Positions 60,985 to 64,000 of a stretch of DNA of 64,000 nucleotides are shown here, one piece after another. The notes below the pieces were generated by a model. It saw only the letters and a list, made by a program, of their open reading frames with translations. It did not search any database and was not told the DNA's origin. The translations under genes were made by a program, and so were the position numbers. The stretch comes from Cymbidium sinense (Eukaryota; Streptophyta; Magnoliopsida; Asparagales; Orchidaceae): the NCBI GenBank assembly GCA_021442155.1, contig CM038215.1, positions 277,376,413 to 277,440,412 on the forward strand. Reading direction: 5' to 3'. The stretch's first letter is position 1; each line of letters begins with the position of its first letter.

Positions 60985-62440
60985 ATTTGAACCGAGACTC
61001 AACAAATTTAGTTATGTTAAGTGGGGATCATTGGAGAGATTCTGATATGTGAGGAGAATCTTTGCCATATGATTTTGATTTAGAACCCATACTCAAAAAA
61101 ATTTAAGTAGGCTGGGTGGGGCTCAAATATGTGGAGAGACCTTTGAAGAAATTTTTGATGTGTATCTTGTTTGAAAATTTTGATTTGAAAAAACTTTACT
61201 TAACAAATTTAGGTATGCTAGAAAAAGGTTGTGATTGTTTAGAAATTTTGTGAAGAAAAACTTTGCTTGTGGTGGTTGATTCTATGTGTGATATATGTTG
61301 ATTTGATTTGAATGTGGGGCTTCTTACTTAACAATTTTAGTATGTTAAGTAGAGGCCAAATGTGTTTGACATGTGTTTTAAAATGAGACTCTCACTCAAC
61401 AAATTTGGTATGTTAAGTAAGAGCCACATGTGATATGATTTGTGTTTGAAAATGAGACACTCACTTAACAAATTTGCTATGTTAATTGAAAGTCAAATGT
61501 TATATGTTTGTGTTTTGAAAATGAGACTCTCACTTAACAAATTTGGTATGTTAAGTGGAAGTCAAGTGTATTTGACAAGTGTTTAAAAATGAGACTCTCA
61601 CTTAACAAATTTGGTAAGATAAGTATGAGCCAAATGTGATTATGATTTGTGTTTTGAAAATGAGACTCTCACATAACAAATTTGGTATGTTAAGTGGATG
61701 TCAAGTGTATTTATGATTTTTTTTAAAGAGGGTAAATATATTTAACAAATTTGGATATGTTAAATAAAGTTAAATATATTTTTTGTAAATTTTGGAAATG
61801 GGACTCTCATTTGACAAATTTGGGTATGTGAAATGAAGTCTAAACGATTTTGATTTTCAAGACTTTGGAAAAGAGGAACCTTATTTGACAAATTTGAGTG
61901 TGTTCAACTTGTTTTATTTTCCAAAAGAAAGGGGAATTCTCATTTGACAAATTTGTGTATGCCAAATGGATTTCAAAATATGTCTTGATTTTGTGTGTAG
62001 ATTTCTTGCTTTTGAAACAGGGAAACTTCAACTTTAGCATATGTGGAATATGTTAAGTAGAGTTTCAATTTTATGTTATAGTTTTATTTGAAAATATAAT
62101 CTTCATTCAACTAATTTGAACATGTTGAATGGAGATAGTAATTTTTAAAAGTGTGCTTTTGAAAAAGGGGGAAACACTAACTTTAACATATGTGAAATAT
62201 GTTAAGTGGAGTTTCAATTTTATGCTATGATTTTATTTGAAAATAGAATCTTCATTCAATAAATTTGAGCATGTTGAATGGAGATAGTCATTTTCAAAAG
62301 TGTGCTTTTGAAAAAGAGGGAAACTCCAACTTTAGCATATGTGAAATTTGTTAAGTGGAGTTTCAATTTTATGCTATGATTTTATTTGAAAATAGAATCT
62401 TCATTCAACAAATTTGAGCATGTTGAATAGAGATAGCCAT
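60985..62440. repeat. Gypsy C leader: array of about 19 covarying hairpins
   Basis: The units mostly use ACTTAACA/TGTTAAGT arms (61325-61700), then CATTTGACA types (61805-61970). From about 62025 two types alternate: an ACTTTAGCATATGTG type and a CATTCAACAAATTTGAG type, for example ATTCAACA (62403-62410) with TGTTGAAT (62421-62428). Spacing is about 70-75 bases. The loop remains AATTTGG(G)TA-like in most units. Confidence 0.85.
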
Positions 62441-62940
62441 TTTCAAAAGTGTGCTTTTTAAAAAAAAAATGATTTTGATTTTGATTTTGAAAAGAACTTC
62501 CATGTGACAATGATGGGGATTGCTAGATGAGGTTTGGTTATATGAGTTTTGTGCTTTATGAAAATTTTGTACAAGATTATTTGTTTTGTGAGTTTTGAAA
62601 TAGTGCTTTTGGAAAGTGACATTTTGCAAAAGAGTTTATTTTCTTAAACATTAAGATGAACCTTGCCTCACCAAGCTAGTGGTAAGCGATTCTAAATTTT
62701 TGTCATCGCCTTACAAGAGTTAATTTTATTTATTTATTTACCTATTGAGGGAAATCTAATAGGGGTTTCAAGACCAACAAGGAGAGAGGTTCGAAAACCT
62801 AGAGGATGTTGGCTTTGCTTAAGAATGAAATAAGCTAAGTGCCAATAGAAAGAAAAATAGTTTTAGACTTATATGAAATATAAGTCCACTATTGATGCTT
62901 GGATACAACAATTGTATACAAGAGATGAAAAGAGGAATCA

Positions 62941-62958
62941 TCCACAGCAGAGTCGCTA
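62941..62958 (-). promoter_or_regulatory. Primer binding site, tRNA-Arg-like (gypsy C)
   Basis: On the - strand TAGCGACTCTGCTGTGGA follows the LTR after TAGATTTTTC. It matches the tRNA-Arg complement more closely in the middle (GCGACTCTGCTG) than copies A and B do. Confidence 0.7.
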
Positions 62959-62991
62959 GAAAAATCTATGATATTTATTTTTAATTCTATG

Positions 62992-63016
62992 TATGTGTGT
63001 GTGTGTGTGTGTGTGG
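62992..63016. repeat. GT microsatellite
   Basis: About twelve GT units inside U5 of the gypsy C LTR, specific to this copy. Confidence 0.9.
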
Positions 63017-63490
63017 GTGGGATACCATGCACAACTGAGGGTCTACTTATTGAGGTGATCATGTATGACATAAAGGAATAGTGCACTATCTTGAAAGATA
63101 AAAATAACTACCCTACGATGGACCCAATGATCTAATAAGGACTCCTGAAGCATGATGGGTCTTCGAATGTACCAGAGATTTTTTCTCTACTTTATATGGA
63201 TGAATAAAGCAGGGTTTATTTAAACTAGGTTCTAAAGTTTCCTATAGGGTTAGCCCCATAGTTAATTATATCCTAAGGAAGGTGAGTTCCTTAAGAATAC
63301 TCTCAATTAAAGTAAGAAATTATTGTCTCCAAAGAATTCAAAGGTAGGACTATCAATAAATTGGCTATATTTGGAAAATCAAGTGGGTTAGATCAAAAGG
63401 AGAGCCTTGTTATCGAAGCCAAAAGAAAATGAGTAAGGGATGCTCATGATACTAGGAGACCTAGTGAGCATTCCAATTTATCTTATTATT

Positions 63491-63502
63491 AGGCTTTATA
63501 TG
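63491..63502 (-). promoter_or_regulatory. Conserved LTR TATA box (gypsy C)
   Basis: On the - strand CATATAAAGCCT lies about 525 bases before the LTR end, matching copy A's ATATAAAGCCC. Confidence 0.65.
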
Positions 63503-64000
63503 TTTGAAATTGATGGGAATTATTTATTTGAGTTGAAATTTATTAGAAAGCTAGGACTTATAATCCCACAATACAAGATTGTGGAAATGCCTAAGAGGTG
63601 AGGATTTATGTTTATAGCCTTAGGGGAAATGGTAACCTCAGATCCTAAATCTAGGGATCTTTGGTGAGGGCCAAAGCACGCCCCTAAATCTAAGGAGAAA
63701 AGTGAGTATACTATTTACCTCCAGAGAGAGTAAATCACCGACTACTAGACTTATAACCAGGAGTGGCTAGCTAATTTCTCCTACATTTTAAAACCATGTG
63801 GTCAAGTCATATGTTTTGCAAGATGCTTAGGATGTTATTATTTAGAAAGAAACTAAAGTCTTTAAACCCACTCTCTAAGAGGCTAGAGCATGAGTGGTAT
63901 GAATAATGACTTTGTATAATGCAAATTTTATCAATTTTTATTTGATTTTGGACTTTTTATTTTGACACAGGCCATAGGATTTTATATGCCTACATGCATG

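Larger units (their letters stand above)
49576..64000 (-). mobile_element. Ty3/gypsy element copy C, Tat/Ogre-like, antisense
   Basis: Read from the right on the - strand: partial 5' LTR (window end to 62969), primer site, hairpin leader, gag from ATG 60866, protease, reverse transcriptase, RNase H and integrase to the stop at 52102-52100, then a repeat-rich 3' region to about 49576. There it meets copy B's 3' LTR roughly 60-120 bases short of where C's own 3' LTR should begin. Parts of C are better preserved than in A and B. It continues beyond the window. Confidence 0.87.
62969..64000 (-). repeat. Gypsy C partial 5' LTR (3' end, runs off window)
   Basis: It is homologous to the ends of the A and B LTRs throughout, including the TATA region and the block at 63780-63900. 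It contains a GT microsatellite at 62992-63016 that A and B lack. It should continue several kilobases to the right. Confidence 0.8.

Overview
The window looks like gene-poor heterochromatin of a flowering plant. The evidence is TTTAGGG/CCCTAAA-type repeats (the usual plant telomere motif), a Ty1/copia element with an initiator-tRNA-Met primer site and Sirevirus-like gag, three Ty3/gypsy copies with a tRNA-Arg-like primer site (a Tat/Ogre-like trait), a plant LINE carrying zf-RVT and RNase H domains, and 3' ends of a plant glycine-rich RNA-binding protein gene. I see no intact host gene, tRNA, rRNA or bacterial-type operon. Every coding region is broken by stops and frameshifts. The species cannot be named from the sequence alone.

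Layout: 1-112 degenerate TTTAGGG repeats. 113-4814 a 3'-truncated copia element on the + strand (5' LTR ending about 2314, primer site, gag, protease, start of integrase). 4815-21001 gypsy copy A on the - strand, cut inside reverse transcriptase but with a complete-looking 5' LTR of about 7.46 kb (13543-21001). 21002-24328 the 3' part of a LINE on the + strand, ending in a poly(A) tail. 24329-33217 about 8.9 kb of degenerate CCCTAAA repeats interleaved with AAATAAA-rich blocks, containing four 5'-truncated, polyadenylated copies of a glycine-rich RNA-binding protein 3' end. 33218-49575 gypsy copy B on the + strand. 49576-64000 gypsy copy C on the - strand, running off the window. B and C are joined tail to tail and form a giant imperfect inverted repeat.

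The three gypsy copies belong to one family and explain each other. The composite layout is: long LTR (about 7.46 kb in A), tRNA-Arg-like primer site, a 1.8-2.5 kb leader packed with about 20 small hairpins, a gag-pro-pol coding region of about 8.7 kb, a 2.5-3.2 kb 3' region of several diverged tandem repeats, then the second LTR. B's internal part is about 13.6 kb, so an intact element would be near 28 kb (inference), at or beyond the top of the known plant LTR-element range. The leader hairpins keep a common loop while their stems change in a paired way, the strongest unexplained signal here. Other notable signals are a TTGAC (W-box-like) cluster in the LTR, a conserved TATA box in all three LTRs, and poly(A)-to-CCCTAAA junctions shared by the LINE and the gene-fragment copies.
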